A stretch of 64,000 nt of DNA from Arcobacter ellisii. Lineage in GTDB: Bacteria > Campylobacterota > Campylobacteria > Campylobacterales > Arcobacteraceae. The DNA lies in the NCBI RefSeq assembly GCF_003544915.1, contig NZ_CP032097.1, positions 930,001-994,000 on the forward strand, given 5' to 3'. The notes beneath the pieces are model-generated. The model was not told the origin of the DNA and searched no databases. It worked only from the letters and a program-made list of their open reading frames with translations. Below are positions 1 to 9,680 of this stretch, one piece after another; within the stretch, counting starts at the first letter, position 1, and each line of letters begins with the position of its first letter. A program made the position numbers and the translations under genes.

Positions 1-459
1 TATGTTCCACAAGGAAGAGAGATTTTTTCACAACTAACAGTAAAAGAAAATCTTGAAATCGGAGTAATGACAAATCGAAATAAAATCAAAAAAATCCCAG
101 ATAAAATCTACGATTTATTTCCAGTTTTAAAAGATATGGCAAATAGAAAAGGCGGAGATTTAAGTGGAGGGCAACAACAGCAGTTGGCAATCGGAAGAGC
201 TTTATGTATCGACCCAAACTTTTTAATCCTAGATGAACCAAGTGAAGGAATCCAACCAAATATCGTAGCTCAAATAGGGCAAGTTATCGATTATCTCACA
301 AAAGAAGAACAAATTACAGTATTGCTAGTAGAGCAAAAACTACCCTTTGCTAGACGACATGGGGATGATTTTTATGTAATTGATAGAGGAAGTGTAGTTG
401 CAAATGGAGAAATAGGGCAACTTAGTGATGAGATTATTAGGAAGTATATGTCAGTTTAG
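1..459 (+). CDS. urtE: Urea ABC transporter ATP-binding protein UrtE, 3' part
   Basis: The reading frame is open from base 1, so the gene begins before the window and only its last 152 codons are seen. Visible motifs are a Q-loop region (PQGREIF), the ABC signature LSGGQQQQLAIGRAL and a Walker B box FLILDEPSEG followed by a D-loop-like stretch. The LDEPSEGIQP form is typical of LivF/UrtE-type ATPases that energise branched-chain amino acid or urea uptake at the inner membrane. The urease operon that starts 140 bases downstream makes urea the likely substrate. The Walker A box lies outside the window. Alternative: a LivF homologue for amino acids. Confidence 0.82.
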   Translation, partial: YVPQGREIFSQLTVKENLEIGVMTNRNKIKKIPDKIYDLFPVLKDMANRKGGDLSGGQQQQLAIGRALCIDPNFLILDEPSEGIQPNIVAQIGQVIDYLTKEEQITVLLVEQKLPFARRHGDDFYVIDRGSVVANGEIGQLSDEIIRKYMSV

Positions 460-558
460 GGGTTTTTATATAAAAAGTATTTTTAAACTGGAAAATGAAG
501 ACCCTAAAACTATATATTATTTATACAGGTGAAGAAAAAGTAATCTATCTTTTTTTGA

Positions 559-564
559 TAAAAT
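559..564 (+). promoter_or_regulatory. Candidate -10 box for the urease operon
   Basis: TAAAAT follows a run of seven T and lies about 35 bases before ureD. Sigma-70 promoters of Campylobacterota usually show a -10 box with T-rich upstream DNA and no clear -35, which fits. The 140-base gap after urtE would allow independent transcription. A weaker ribosome site (AGGAG) sits just before the ureD ATG. Confidence 0.35.
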
Positions 565-598
565 ATTTATAGACAAAAGAGCGATTTTTAGGAGAAAA

Positions 599-1351
599 AT
601 GAGTATTAAATTTACTTTTAAAGATGATAAATTTTCTTTAGATAAATTACAACTTCCTTCAAGACACTATCATTTTAACGATAATGAAAACTATATAAAG
701 TTATTAAATATTGGTGAGGGGATTTTTCCAAAGGATAAAATAAGAACATCTTTAAGCCTTGATAATTCAAACTTAATCCTTACAACTGAATCAGCTACAA
801 AAATATATCCTAGCAAAAAAGAGTTTGGAATCCAAAAAATTGACATTGTTTTGAAAAACAACTCAAATTTAGAGTTTATAAATGATGAGTTGATTTTGTA
901 CAAAGAGTCACGTTATATTCAGTTTTTTAATCTAAAAAGTGATGAAAATTCAACTTTTTTTTATACAGATATTTTAAGTCGTGGAAGAAGTTTTGAGAAT
1001 TTTGATTTTTCAAATATGCTTATTAAAAATTCATTTTATTGTGAAAAAAGTATGGAATATATGGAAAAATTTGATGTAAAAGGTGTTGAACTAAAAGATT
1101 ATATCATTAGAAAAAGCAGTAATAATTTTATTTTTGCGAAGATTTATATAAAAACAAAAAACAATGAAGAGTTTTTAAATAAGATTTATTTGGAAAAGTT
1201 TGAGAGTTTTACATACACTAAAAATAAAAAAATCATTCTTGGAGTAATCAGTTCAAACAATATGTTTGAGTTAAAAAATCAAATTTTTAAGATTTGGGAA
1301 CTTTATAGAAAAGAGTTAAATAAAAATAAATTTAATTTAGGTAAACAATAA
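599..1351 (+). CDS. ureD: Urease accessory protein UreD (UreH)
   Basis: This 250-residue protein has the size and position of UreD, the scaffold (called UreH in Helicobacter) that works with UreF and UreG to load nickel into apo-urease. The sequence is divergent; recognisable family-like patches are SRGRSFENFDF near the middle and LGVISSNNMFELKN near the end. The ATG is preceded by AGGAG. It opens the urease operon, nine bases before ureAB. The assignment leans on context because UreD proteins are poorly conserved, but no other urease gene lacks a counterpart here. Confidence 0.85.
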   Translation: MSIKFTFKDDKFSLDKLQLPSRHYHFNDNENYIKLLNIGEGIFPKDKIRTSLSLDNSNLILTTESATKIYPSKKEFGIQKIDIVLKNNSNLEFINDELILYKESRYIQFFNLKSDENSTFFYTDILSRGRSFENFDFSNMLIKNSFYCEKSMEYMEKFDVKGVELKDYIIRKSSNNFIFAKIYIKTKNNEEFLNKIYLEKFESFTYTKNKKIILGVISSNNMFELKNQIFKIWELYRKELNKNKFNLGKQ

Positions 1352-1360
1352 GGAGGAAAG

Positions 1361-2038
1361 ATGTTTTTAACAAATAGGGAACAAGAAAAGTTATTGATTT
1401 ATACAGCTTCAAAATTAGCCTTAGAGCGAAAAGAAAGAGGTTTAAAACTAAACTATCCAGAAGCTGTGGCAATTATTAGTTCATATATAATTGAGGGTGC
1501 TAGAGATGGAAAAAGTGTTGCACAACTTATGGTTGATGCTACAAAAATTCTAAAAGAGGATGATGTACTTGAAGGTGTTGCATCTATGATGTATATGGTT
1601 CAAGTTGAAGCAACATTTGAAGATGGAACAAAGTTGGTTACAGTACACAATCCAATTTCTTATGATAAAAATAAACTAATTCCTGGAGAATATCTTGTAG
1701 ATGAGGGAGAAATAGAACTAAACGCTTCAAAAGATATTATTACAATTGAAATAGAAAACAAAGGTGATAGACCTATTCAAGTGGGTTCACACTATCACTT
1801 TTTTGAAGTAAATAAAGAACTTAGTTTTGAAAGAGTTAAAGCTTATGGAAAAAGAATAGATATTCCAGCAGGAACATCTGTAAGATTTGAGCCAGGAAGT
1901 AAAAAAAGTGTAAACTTGATTGATTTTGCAGGACGTAGATATATGAGTGGATTTAATGGTTTGGTTGAAGGTTTTTTAGATGATGAGGCTACAAAAGTAA
2001 AAGCTATGCAAAATCTTTCAAAGTTTTTAGGAGAATAG
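1361..2038 (+). CDS. ureAB: Urease gamma/beta fusion subunit (UreA type)
   Basis: Structural urease subunit of 225 residues in which the gamma domain (about residues 1-100, starting [16 protein letters not shown]) is fused to the beta domain (about 105-225, with [24 protein letters not shown] and [12 protein letters not shown]). The same fusion is known in Helicobacter UreA, whereas most bacteria encode the two subunits separately. A strong AGGAGG ribosome site precedes the ATG. It is followed one base later by ureC, consistent with coupled synthesis of the two structural chains of a cytoplasmic nickel enzyme that splits urea into ammonia and carbamate. Confidence 0.96.
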   Translation: MFLTNREQEKLLIYTASKLALERKERGLKLNYPEAVAIISSYIIEGARDGKSVAQLMVDATKILKEDDVLEGVASMMYMVQVEATFEDGTKLVTVHNPISYDKNKLIPGEYLVDEGEIELNASKDIITIEIENKGDRPIQVGSHYHFFEVNKELSFERVKAYGKRIDIPAGTSVRFEPGSKKSVNLIDFAGRRYMSGFNGLVEGFLDDEATKVKAMQNLSKFLGE

Positions 2039-2039
2039 T

Positions 2040-3740
2040 ATGAAAATATCAAAAGAAAAATATGCTTCTATGTATGGACCAACTGTTGGTGATAGATTTA
2101 GACTTGCTGATACAACACTTATTGCTAAAATAGAAAAAGATTACACAATTTATGGTGAAGAGAGTAAGTTTGGTGGTGGGAAAACTGTACGTGATGGTAT
2201 GGCTCAGAGTCCAACTGCTGTTGATGTTGCTGATTTGATTATTACAAATGCAATTATTATTGATTATACAGGAATTTATAAAACAGATATTGGAATCAAA
2301 GATGGAAAAATCTTAGCTATTGGAAAATCAGGAAATCCAAATCTTTGTGATGGTATTACTCATGGTTTAGAAATTGGAGCAAATACTGAAATCCTATCAG
2401 CTGAGGGAAAAATCATAACTGCTGGTGGAATAGATACACATATTCACTTTATAAGTCCAGGACAAATCGATGAAGCATTAAGTAGTGGTGTAACTACTAT
2501 GATAGGTGGAGGAACTGGTCCAAATACTGGAACAAATGCTACAACTTGTACTCCAGGAGAGTGGAATATAAGTAAGATGATTCAAAGTGTTGATGATTTA
2601 CCTTTAAACTTTGGATTTATGGGAAAAGGAAATAGTTCTTCTTATGAAGCTCTAAAAGTGCAAATAGAAGCTGGCGCTATGGGATTAAAACTTCATGAAG
2701 ATTGGGGAAGTACACCAAATGCTATTGATACTTGTTTAAGTGTTGCAGATGATTTTGATGTACAAGTTGCAATTCATACAGATACTTTAAATGAATCAGG
2801 ATTTGTTGAAGCAACGGTTGGAGCATTTAAAAATAGAACAATTCATACTTTCCATAGTGAAGGAGCAGGTGGTGGTCATGCACCTGATATTATGAAAGTT
2901 GCAGGCTTAGCAAATGTACTTCCATCAAGTACAAATCCAACTTTACCATATACAAAAAACACTATTGAAGAGCATCTTGATATGCTTATGGTTTGTCACC
3001 ATTTAAGCCCAAAAATTCCTGAAGATGTTAGTTTTGCTGAGAGTAGAATCAGAGGAAAAACAATAGCTGCTGAAGATGTGTTACATGATTTAGGAGCTAT
3101 TTCAATAACTAGTAGCGATTCACAAGCTATGGGAAGAGTTGGAGAAGTAATCATACGAACTTGGCAAGTTGCAGACTCTATGAAACAACAAAGAGGAACA
3201 CTTGAAGGTGATGATGAAAAAAGTGATAACAATAGAATTAAGAGATATATTGCAAAATATACTATAAATCCTGCAATTGCTTCAGGAATTGATGATTATG
3301 TTGGAAGTGTTGAAGTCGGGAAAATGGCAGATTTAGTTTTATGGAATAGGGCATTTTTTGGAGTAAAACCAGAAATCATCATAAAAGGTGGATTTATAGC
3401 CTTAGCTATGATGGGTGATTCAAATGCTTCAATTCCAACGCCAGAACCAAATATGTATAGACCTATGTTTGGAAGTCTTGGACGTGCAAGTGGTGCTACA
3501 AGTGTTATTTTTACTTCAAAAATAGCAAGTTCAAATCTAAAGGATAAATTAGGAATTTCAAAAGAGGTATTGCCTGTAAAAAATGTTAGAAATATTGGAA
3601 AAGCCAATATGAAACTAAATGATTTTATAGGTGATATTGAAATAGATAGTGAAACATATGATGTAAAAATCAATGGAGAACTAATAGAATCAAATTACGT
3701 TGAAAAAGTGCCAATGGCAAGACGATATTTTATGTTTTAG
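2040..3740 (+). CDS. ureC: Urease alpha (catalytic) subunit
   Basis: The 566-residue catalytic subunit carries all expected active-site residues, at the same numbers as in Klebsiella urease: nickel ligands His134 and His136 (DTHIHF), the carbamylated Lys217 (GLKLHEDWG), His246, His272 and Asp360, plus the flap Cys319-His320 (MVCHHLSP). The enzyme therefore looks active. The equivalent gene in Helicobacter is called ureB. It lies one base after ureAB and nine before ureE. Length matches the family. Confidence 0.98.
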   Translation: MKISKEKYASMYGPTVGDRFRLADTTLIAKIEKDYTIYGEESKFGGGKTVRDGMAQSPTAVDVADLIITNAIIIDYTGIYKTDIGIKDGKILAIGKSGNPNLCDGITHGLEIGANTEILSAEGKIITAGGIDTHIHFISPGQIDEALSSGVTTMIGGGTGPNTGTNATTCTPGEWNISKMIQSVDDLPLNFGFMGKGNSSSYEALKVQIEAGAMGLKLHEDWGSTPNAIDTCLSVADDFDVQVAIHTDTLNESGFVEATVGAFKNRTIHTFHSEGAGGGHAPDIMKVAGLANVLPSSTNPTLPYTKNTIEEHLDMLMVCHHLSPKIPEDVSFAESRIRGKTIAAEDVLHDLGAISITSSDSQAMGRVGEVIIRTWQVADSMKQQRGTLEGDDEKSDNNRIKRYIAKYTINPAIASGIDDYVGSVEVGKMADLVLWNRAFFGVKPEIIIKGGFIALAMMGDSNASIPTPEPNMYRPMFGSLGRASGATSVIFTSKIASSNLKDKLGISKEVLPVKNVRNIGKANMKLNDFIGDIEIDSETYDVKINGELIESNYVEKVPMARRYFMF

Positions 3741-3749
3741 GAAAAGATT

Positions 3750-4196
3750 TTGCAATTTAGTGTGATAAAAAAAGTAGTTGAAATTAAAAAAAATATCCCA
3801 TTTAGTGATGAGGTTGAACTCTCTTGGTTTGATATGCAAAAGCCAAATTTAACAGCTGTTACTAAAAAAGGAGTAAATTTAGTAGTAAAAGCTAAGTTTA
3901 CTCATCTTCATGAAAATGATATTTTAGTTTGTGAAGATGGAATGGGAATAAAAGTTAAAAGAAGTGTTGATGAGATTTTTGTTTTAGAGTTTAGTGATGC
4001 TTTAACTTTTGCAAAAACTGCTTATGAAATAGGAAACAGACATCAGCCAGTTATTATTGAAGAGTTTAAAATCATAGTTTTAGATGATATCTCTTTAAGT
4101 GATATTATCAAAGATTGTTATACAAATGAAAAAATAAAGTGTGAAAAAACAAAAGGTTATTTCAAACCAAATGGAAAAGCACATCATAGTCACTAA
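3750..4196 (+). CDS. ureE: Urease accessory nickel chaperone UreE
   Basis: This 148-residue protein is the nickel-binding metallochaperone that hands Ni(II) to UreG/urease. The start is TTG, with GGAAAAG just upstream; no ATG exists in a suitable place. The mid-region contains GNRHQPVIIEE, which matches the conserved nickel-site segment around the family's dimer-interface histidine. The C-terminus is a short histidine tail (GKAHHSH), much shorter than the His-rich tail of Klebsiella UreE. It sits between ureC and ureF in the usual order. Confidence 0.93.
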   Translation: MQFSVIKKVVEIKKNIPFSDEVELSWFDMQKPNLTAVTKKGVNLVVKAKFTHLHENDILVCEDGMGIKVKRSVDEIFVLEFSDALTFAKTAYEIGNRHQPVIIEEFKIIVLDDISLSDIIKDCYTNEKIKCEKTKGYFKPNGKAHHSH

Positions 4197-4197
4197 A

Positions 4198-4884
4198 ATG
4201 CAAAAAACAAATCTAAAAAGCCTAAGCCGATTTATACAAATACTTGATGGAAGTTTTCCCTCAGGTGTTTTTGTTCACTCTTTTGGTTTAGAGCCTCATG
4301 TTTTAAAAGAAAAAGTAAAAGATATAAATAGTTTAAAAATCTATTTAGAAAATCTAATTATCGACCAATACTCTAAAATAGAGTTTGTTTATGTTAAAAA
4401 AGTTTATGAAGCTTTAGAAAAAGAGAAATTAAATTTAGTAAAAAAACTTGATAATTCTCTTGGAACTTATTTGACTTTTGAGTTTGCAAAAGCTTCACGT
4501 GATATTGGGCAAAACTATTTTGCACAAATCAAAAATCTAGCTTCAAAAGATATTGTAAAAGAGTATTTCTCTTTGATTGAAAATAAATCTTGTGTTGGAA
4601 ATGAAATAATAGTATTAAGTGTTATTGCTTTTGATATGGATATTTGTTTAGAAGATTTTATTGTTATGTGGACTAAAAAAAATCTTATAAACATAGCAGT
4701 TACAACTTTAAAAATCTCAAGAATAAAACCAAGTGAAATACAAAAAATACTTTTTGAAATTGATGAGATTTTAGAAAAGTTTGATTATAAAAATATAAAA
4801 AATAAAATCACAAATTTTAATCCACTTTTTGAAGAGATTATCTTCTCACATAAAAATTTAGAACCAAAGATGTTTACAACGTAA
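4198..4884 (+). CDS. ureF: Urease accessory protein UreF
   Basis: UreF is the GTPase-regulating partner of UreD and UreG in urease maturation. The protein begins MQKTNLKSLSRFIQILDGSFPSG and contains SFGLEP, the typical family start. I place the start at the ATG one base after the ureE stop (228 residues). In-frame starts further upstream (GTG 4141, ATG 4171) lie inside ureE and add residues that do not look like the family. No strong ribosome site precedes 4198, so translation may be coupled to ureE. Confidence 0.92.
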   Translation: MQKTNLKSLSRFIQILDGSFPSGVFVHSFGLEPHVLKEKVKDINSLKIYLENLIIDQYSKIEFVYVKKVYEALEKEKLNLVKKLDNSLGTYLTFEFAKASRDIGQNYFAQIKNLASKDIVKEYFSLIENKSCVGNEIIVLSVIAFDMDICLEDFIVMWTKKNLINIAVTTLKISRIKPSEIQKILFEIDEILEKFDYKNIKNKITNFNPLFEEIIFSHKNLEPKMFTT

Positions 4885-4893
4885 AGGAAAAAA

Positions 4894-5481
4894 ATGAGTT
4901 TAAAAATAGGAATAGCAGGACCAGTTGGAAGTGGAAAAACTTCACTTATTGAGTCTTTAACAAATTTATTAAAAGACAAATATAGTTTGGGAATTGTAAC
5001 AAACGATATTTATACAACAGAAGATGCAAATTATCTAAAAAAAACTCTTGATTTGGATAATGAAAGAATTATAGGTGTTGAAACAGGTGGATGTCCACAC
5101 ACAGCTATAAGAGATGATATATCTATGAATCAAAAAGCAGTTATTGAACTTGAAGAAAAATTCAATCCAGACATTGTATTTGTGGAAAGTGGTGGAGATA
5201 ATTTAAGTGCTACTTTTTCTTATGAGTTAATTGATTATTATATTTATGTAATTGATGTTGCGCAAGGTGCTGATATTCCTAGAAAAAAAGGAGCAGGGCT
5301 ACTTTTTTCTGACCTTTTAATTGTAAATAAAATAGATTTAGCGCCGTATGTTGATATAGATTTAGTTGATATGGAAAAAGATGTAAAAGAAAATAGAAAA
5401 AATAAACCTTATGTATTTATTTCAAAAAAAGAGCCCGAAACTTTAAATCAAGTAATTTCTTGGATTGAGGCTTTGATGTAA
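4894..5481 (+). CDS. ureG: Urease accessory GTPase UreG
   Basis: SIMIBI-class GTPase of 195 residues that drives nickel insertion. The P-loop GPVGSGKTS spans residues 9-17, [11 protein letters not shown] follows near residue 35, and the nickel-binding Cys-Pro-His is at 67-69 in [20 protein letters not shown] is the guanine-specificity region. It closes the urease operon; a hairpin terminator lies across its stop. Confidence 0.97.
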   Translation: MSLKIGIAGPVGSGKTSLIESLTNLLKDKYSLGIVTNDIYTTEDANYLKKTLDLDNERIIGVETGGCPHTAIRDDISMNQKAVIELEEKFNPDIVFVESGGDNLSATFSYELIDYYIYVIDVAQGADIPRKKGAGLLFSDLLIVNKIDLAPYVDIDLVDMEKDVKENRKNKPYVFISKKEPETLNQVISWIEALM

Positions 5482-5483
5482 AA

Positions 5484-5501
5484 AAGAGGATTATTCCTCT
5501 T
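5484..5501. terminator. Bidirectional terminator between ureG and the efflux operon
   Basis: AAGAGGA and TCCTCTT form a 7-base-pair stem with a TTAT loop, flanked by A-rich and T-rich DNA on either side. It sits exactly between the converging ends of ureG and the RND pump gene, so it can stop transcription from both sides. Confidence 0.7.
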
Positions 5502-8500
5502 CTTTATTTGTTAGAACTTCGTCATCTTTATGACCAGTAAGTCTTGAGATTAAAACAAAGAATAGTGGAATAAATAAAATTGCTATAAATGTAGCAGTTA
5601 ACATTCCTCCAACAACTCCAGTTCCAATTGAGTGTTTACTAGCAGCTCCAGCTCCACTACTAATAGCAAGTGGCATAACTCCAACTGTAAATGCTAATGA
5701 AGTCATAATAATTGGTCTAAGTCTTACTTTTGCAGCTTCTAGTGCAGCATCAACAAGTTTGATTCCCTCTTTTTGTTTTTGTAAAGCGAATTCAATAATT
5801 AAAATTGCATTTTTAGCTGCAAGTCCTGCTAGAACTAGAAGTCCAATTTGGAAATAGATATTGTTATCTAAACTTCTTAAATTTGTAGCAAGTATTGCTC
5901 CAAAAATCGCAAATGGTACAGCTAAAACAACAGAAATTGGTAATAACCATCTTTCATAAAGTGCACAAAGAATTAAGAATAAGAATACAATACCAAAAAT
6001 AAACGCTTGTGCAGAACTTCCACCAACTTGTTTTTCTTGATATGCAGTTCCTGTCCAGCTAATAGTATAACCCTCAGGTAAAACCTCTTTTGCAACTTCT
6101 TCAATAGCTTTTAAAGAATCTCCTGAACTATATCCAGGTGCAGGTTGTCCTGAAACTTTTGCAGCTTGGAAAAGGTTAAATCTTTCTACGATATCAGCAC
6201 CAACAACTTTTTTATAATTTATAAATGAATTGATTGGTAAAAGTTCTCCAGTTGATGATCTTACGTAAACATATTGGAAATCATCAACATTATTTCTAAA
6301 CTCATCTTTTGCTTGTAAATTTACCTTATAAGTTCTTCCATAAAGTGAAAAATCATTTACATAATAACTTCCAAAAGTAGCATTTATAGTGCTATAAATA
6401 TCATCTAAATTAACACCTTTTGCTTTTGCTTTTTCAGTATCTACTTCAATTTTATATTGAGGAATATTTGCAGCAAGTGCTGTTCTAACTCCCATTAATT
6501 CAGGTTTAGTTTTAGCTTTTTCTATTATTTGATTTACAACATTTCCTAAATCTTCAATAGTTCCACCTTTTCTATCTTGAACATACATATCAAATCCACC
6601 AGTAACACTCATTCCCATAATTGGAGGTGGAACAACGGCAAATGAGAAACCTTCACTTGTTCCCATTAATTGTTTACTAAACTTAGCTAAAAGTGCTTTT
6701 GCTTCTTGCTCTGGATTTGGTCTTTCACTCCAGTTTTTTAGTTTAATAATTGTTGCAACTGTATGGCTTCTTTGAGCAGAAGTTGTAAAGTCATATCCAG
6801 CAAGAGTAATAATATTGTTTACACTTGGGTCATTTGCAATAATTTTATTTATCTCTTCACTTAACTCTAAAGATTTTGACATTGAATATCCAGGAGGATT
6901 AAATCCAAATACGAAAATTGTTCCTTGGTCTTCATCAGGAAGAAGTCCAGTTTTCATTGATTTAAACATATCCCATGATACAAATAATAATCCAGCATAT
7001 AATAAAACAGAGATTAAAGAGAATCTAATACTTTTTTTAACTATTACTGAATAACCTTTTGTAGCTTTTGCAAAAGAGTCATTAAACCATTTGAAAAAAC
7101 CTTTTGGTTCATGTTTTTTATTTTTTAATATTTTTACACAAAGTGCTGGAGTTAGAGTTAAAGCAACAAATCCAGAGATAATAACAGAAATAACAATTGT
7201 AATAGCAAATTGTCTATACATCTCTCCACTTAATCCACCCATAAATGCAACAGGAATAAATACAGCACCTAAAACTAAAATAATAGCAATTAAAGCTCCT
7301 GTAACTTCCTTCATAGCAATATAAGCTGCTTCTTTTGGAGTTTTTCCCTCTTCCATATGTCTTTCAATATTTTCAATAACAATAATAGCATCATCAACAA
7401 CAATACCAATTGCTAAAACAAGACCAAATAGAGTTAGTAAGTTAATACTAAATCCTAAAGCATACATTCCAGCGAATGCACCAACAATTGATACAGGAAC
7501 AGCAATAAATGGAATAATAGTTGCTCTCCAGCTTTGTAAGAATAAGAAAATAATTAAAATAACTAATATTAAAGCTTCAACAAAAGTTTTAACAACATCA
7601 TTAATAGAAGCAGAAATAAAATCAGTACTATCATAAGGAATACTGTATGTCATATCTTCAGGGAAATTTTTACTTGCATCTTCTAAAGCTTTTTTTATCG
7701 CATCAGCAGTTTCTAAAGAGTTTGCACCACTTTGTAAAAATACTCCAATAGGAATAGATGGTGAGCTATTTAATCTTGTTTGAACACTATAATCACTAGC
7801 TCCTAGTTCAATAGTTGCAATATCTTTTAATTTTAAAGTACTTCCATCTTCATTTGCTCTAATTACAATATTTCCAAATTGTGAAGGATTTTCAAATCTT
7901 TGAGGAGTTTTTATTGTATATGTATACATTTGTTTTTGAGCAATTGGTTCAGCTGCAATTTTTCCAGCTGCATATTGATTATTTTGCTCTTTAATTGCAC
8001 TAATTACATCAGTTGTAGCAAGTGAATATTTTGATAATTTTAAAGGGTCCATCCAGATTCTAATAGAGTAATCTTTAGCACCAAAAATCATCGCATCCCC
8101 AACACCTTTAACCCTTTTTAATGACTCAACTAAGTTTAATAGCGCATAATTTGATAAATATATTGAATCATAAGTATTATTTGGAGATTGAAGCATTGCA
8201 AACATCAAAATACTTGGACTTCTTTCACCTACAACAACACCTTGTCTTTGTACTTGTTCAGGCATTTTTGATAGGGCTGCTTGAACTCTATTATTTACAT
8301 CAATTTTAGCACTATCAGGATCAGTTCCAATTTCAAAAAATATATTTATACTTAATCTTCCACTATCTTCAGCAATAGAGTTCATATAAAGCATATTTTT
8401 TGCACCATTTATCTGCTCTTCAAGGGGAGCAGCAACAGTTTTTGCAATAGTATCTGCACTAGCTCCTGGATATGAAGTACTTACAATAATTTGAGGAGGT

Positions 8501-8619
8501 AATACTCTTGGATATTGTTCAATTGGTAAATTGAACATCGCAATTATCCCTGTCAAAAATATTATAATTGATAAAACACCAGCAAATACTGGTCTTTTTA
8601 TAAAAAATGATGAAATCAT
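5491..8619 (-). CDS. RND multidrug efflux pump, inner-membrane transporter (HAE1 family)
   Basis: Full-length 1042-residue AcrB/MexB/CmeB-like proton antiporter. It begins with the family's MISSFFIKRPVFAGVLSI, and has twelve predicted membrane segments with two large periplasmic loops. The proton-relay pair of aspartates is in GIVVDDAIIVIEN (membrane segment 4) and the relay lysine in GLAAKNAILIIEF (segment 10). It should expel hydrophobic or amphiphilic toxic compounds. It is the last gene of a leftward operon with its adaptor two bases upstream and its outer-membrane channel next. Whether this is the CmeB orthologue cannot be told here. Confidence 0.95.
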   Translation of the reverse strand: MISSFFIKRPVFAGVLSIIIFLTGIIAMFNLPIEQYPRVLPPQIIVSTSYPGASADTIAKTVAAPLEEQINGAKNMLYMNSIAEDSGRLSINIFFEIGTDPDSAKIDVNNRVQAALSKMPEQVQRQGVVVGERSPSILMFAMLQSPNNTYDSIYLSNYALLNLVESLKRVKGVGDAMIFGAKDYSIRIWMDPLKLSKYSLATTDVISAIKEQNNQYAAGKIAAEPIAQKQMYTYTIKTPQRFENPSQFGNIVIRANEDGSTLKLKDIATIELGASDYSVQTRLNSSPSIPIGVFLQSGANSLETADAIKKALEDASKNFPEDMTYSIPYDSTDFISASINDVVKTFVEALILVILIIFLFLQSWRATIIPFIAVPVSIVGAFAGMYALGFSINLLTLFGLVLAIGIVVDDAIIVIENIERHMEEGKTPKEAAYIAMKEVTGALIAIILVLGAVFIPVAFMGGLSGEMYRQFAITIVISVIISGFVALTLTPALCVKILKNKKHEPKGFFKWFNDSFAKATKGYSVIVKKSIRFSLISVLLYAGLLFVSWDMFKSMKTGLLPDEDQGTIFVFGFNPPGYSMSKSLELSEEINKIIANDPSVNNIITLAGYDFTTSAQRSHTVATIIKLKNWSERPNPEQEAKALLAKFSKQLMGTSEGFSFAVVPPPIMGMSVTGGFDMYVQDRKGGTIEDLGNVVNQIIEKAKTKPELMGVRTALAANIPQYKIEVDTEKAKAKGVNLDDIYSTINATFGSYYVNDFSLYGRTYKVNLQAKDEFRNNVDDFQYVYVRSSTGELLPINSFINYKKVVGADIVERFNLFQAAKVSGQPAPGYSSGDSLKAIEEVAKEVLPEGYTISWTGTAYQEKQVGGSSAQAFIFGIVFLFLILCALYERWLLPISVVLAVPFAIFGAILATNLRSLDNNIYFQIGLLVLAGLAAKNAILIIEFALQKQKEGIKLVDAALEAAKVRLRPIIMTSLAFTVGVMPLAISSGAGAASKHSIGTGVVGGMLTATFIAILFIPLFFVLISRLTGHKDDEVLTNKEEE

Positions 8620-8621
8620 AA

Positions 8622-9680
8622 TTATTTCTCTTTATTTACAATTTGAACTTTTGTATCTGGTCTTAATTTTGCAAAATTACTAGTTACAATTTGTTCGTTA
8701 GGTTTTAAACCACTTTTTATTACTATTCCATCTTTTACCAAATTTCCCGTAACTACTGGTCTTGGTTTTGCTATATTATTTTCATCAACAACAAAAACAA
8801 TATTTGCTTGTGCAGTTTTTAATACAGCATTTTCAGGAACAACAAAAACATCACCTAAAGATAGATTTGAAATCTCTATTTTTGTAAAGTTTCCAACAAT
8901 TAATTCATTATTTGGATTCTCAAATTTTGCTCTTAAAAGTAAAGTATCTGTATTTGTGTCTATTGTTGGAGCAATAAAATCTATCTCTCCATTTTCATAA
9001 GTTTTATTATCGGCAATTAATTTAATTTTTATATTTTTACTTTTTATTTGAGATAAAAATTCATTCATATCATTTTTTGGTAAAGAAAATTCTGCATGAA
9101 TTGGATTTGTATTTGTAATTGTAAGAAGTAATGAAGTATAATCATTTTTTCCAACTAAATCACCAATATCAAATTTTTTAATCCCAACAATTCCATCAAT
9201 TGGAGCTGTTACATTTGTATAATTTAAACTAATTTGTGCTTCTTCAAGTGCAGCTTTTGAACTCTCATATTGATATATATAATCATCGTAAGCTTGAGGA
9301 CTAATAGATTTTGAAGTTATTAAAGATTTAGCTCTTTCATAATCTTTTTTAGCTTTTGTAAATTCAGCTTTTTTCATATTAAAATTTGCTAAATAAGTAT
9401 CAGGCTCAATTTTATAAAGTAAAGTTCCTTTTTTTACAAAATCTCCCTCTTTAAAATGTTTCTCAATTAAAGTTCCTTGAACTCTTGCCATAACATTAAC
9501 TTGTTCATAAGCTTTTAAAATAGTTGGATAAGTTTTATTTGTTGTATTATCTTGTTTTGTTATTGTAAAAGTTTGTACAGGTAAAGCAGGTGCTTCACTT
9601 GCTGTTTTTGTCTCATTTGCAATTAAACCATTAAATCCTAAAAAAAGGAAAGATATTGCAACTAAAGATTTTTTTATCAT
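8622..9680 (-). CDS. RND efflux periplasmic adaptor (membrane fusion protein)
   Basis: A 352-residue AcrA/CmeA-like adaptor. An N-terminal signal peptide (about residues 1-21) is followed by a lipoyl/barrel-sandwich half-motif (VMARVQGTLIEKHFKEGDFVKKGTLLYKI), a coiled-coil hairpin (about 90-150, NMKKAEFTKAKKDYERAKS) and the second half-motif (NVTAPIDGIVGIKKFDIGD). It links the inner-membrane pump to the TolC-like channel. There is no lipobox cysteine, so it appears to be anchored only by its signal region or left soluble in the periplasm. Its ATG overlaps the stop of the upstream outer-membrane gene by four bases. Confidence 0.94.
   Translation of the reverse strand: MIKKSLVAISFLFLGFNGLIANETKTASEAPALPVQTFTITKQDNTTNKTYPTILKAYEQVNVMARVQGTLIEKHFKEGDFVKKGTLLYKIEPDTYLANFNMKKAEFTKAKKDYERAKSLITSKSISPQAYDDYIYQYESSKAALEEAQISLNYTNVTAPIDGIVGIKKFDIGDLVGKNDYTSLLLTITNTNPIHAEFSLPKNDMNEFLSQIKSKNIKIKLIADNKTYENGEIDFIAPTIDTNTDTLLLRAKFENPNNELIVGNFTKIEISNLSLGDVFVVPENAVLKTAQANIVFVVDENNIAKPRPVVTGNLVKDGIVIKSGLKPNEQIVTSNFAKLRPDTKVQIVNKEK

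Noticed and set aside
455-500. Large inverted repeat (CAGTTTA ... TAAACTG) after urtE as a terminator
   Set aside because: The stem is interrupted, rich in A/T and lacks a trailing T run; it could be chance.
4141-4197. Longer UreF starting at GTG 4141 or ATG 4171
   Set aside because: The added residues overlap ureE and do not resemble UreF N-termini; the ATG right after the ureE stop gives the normal start.
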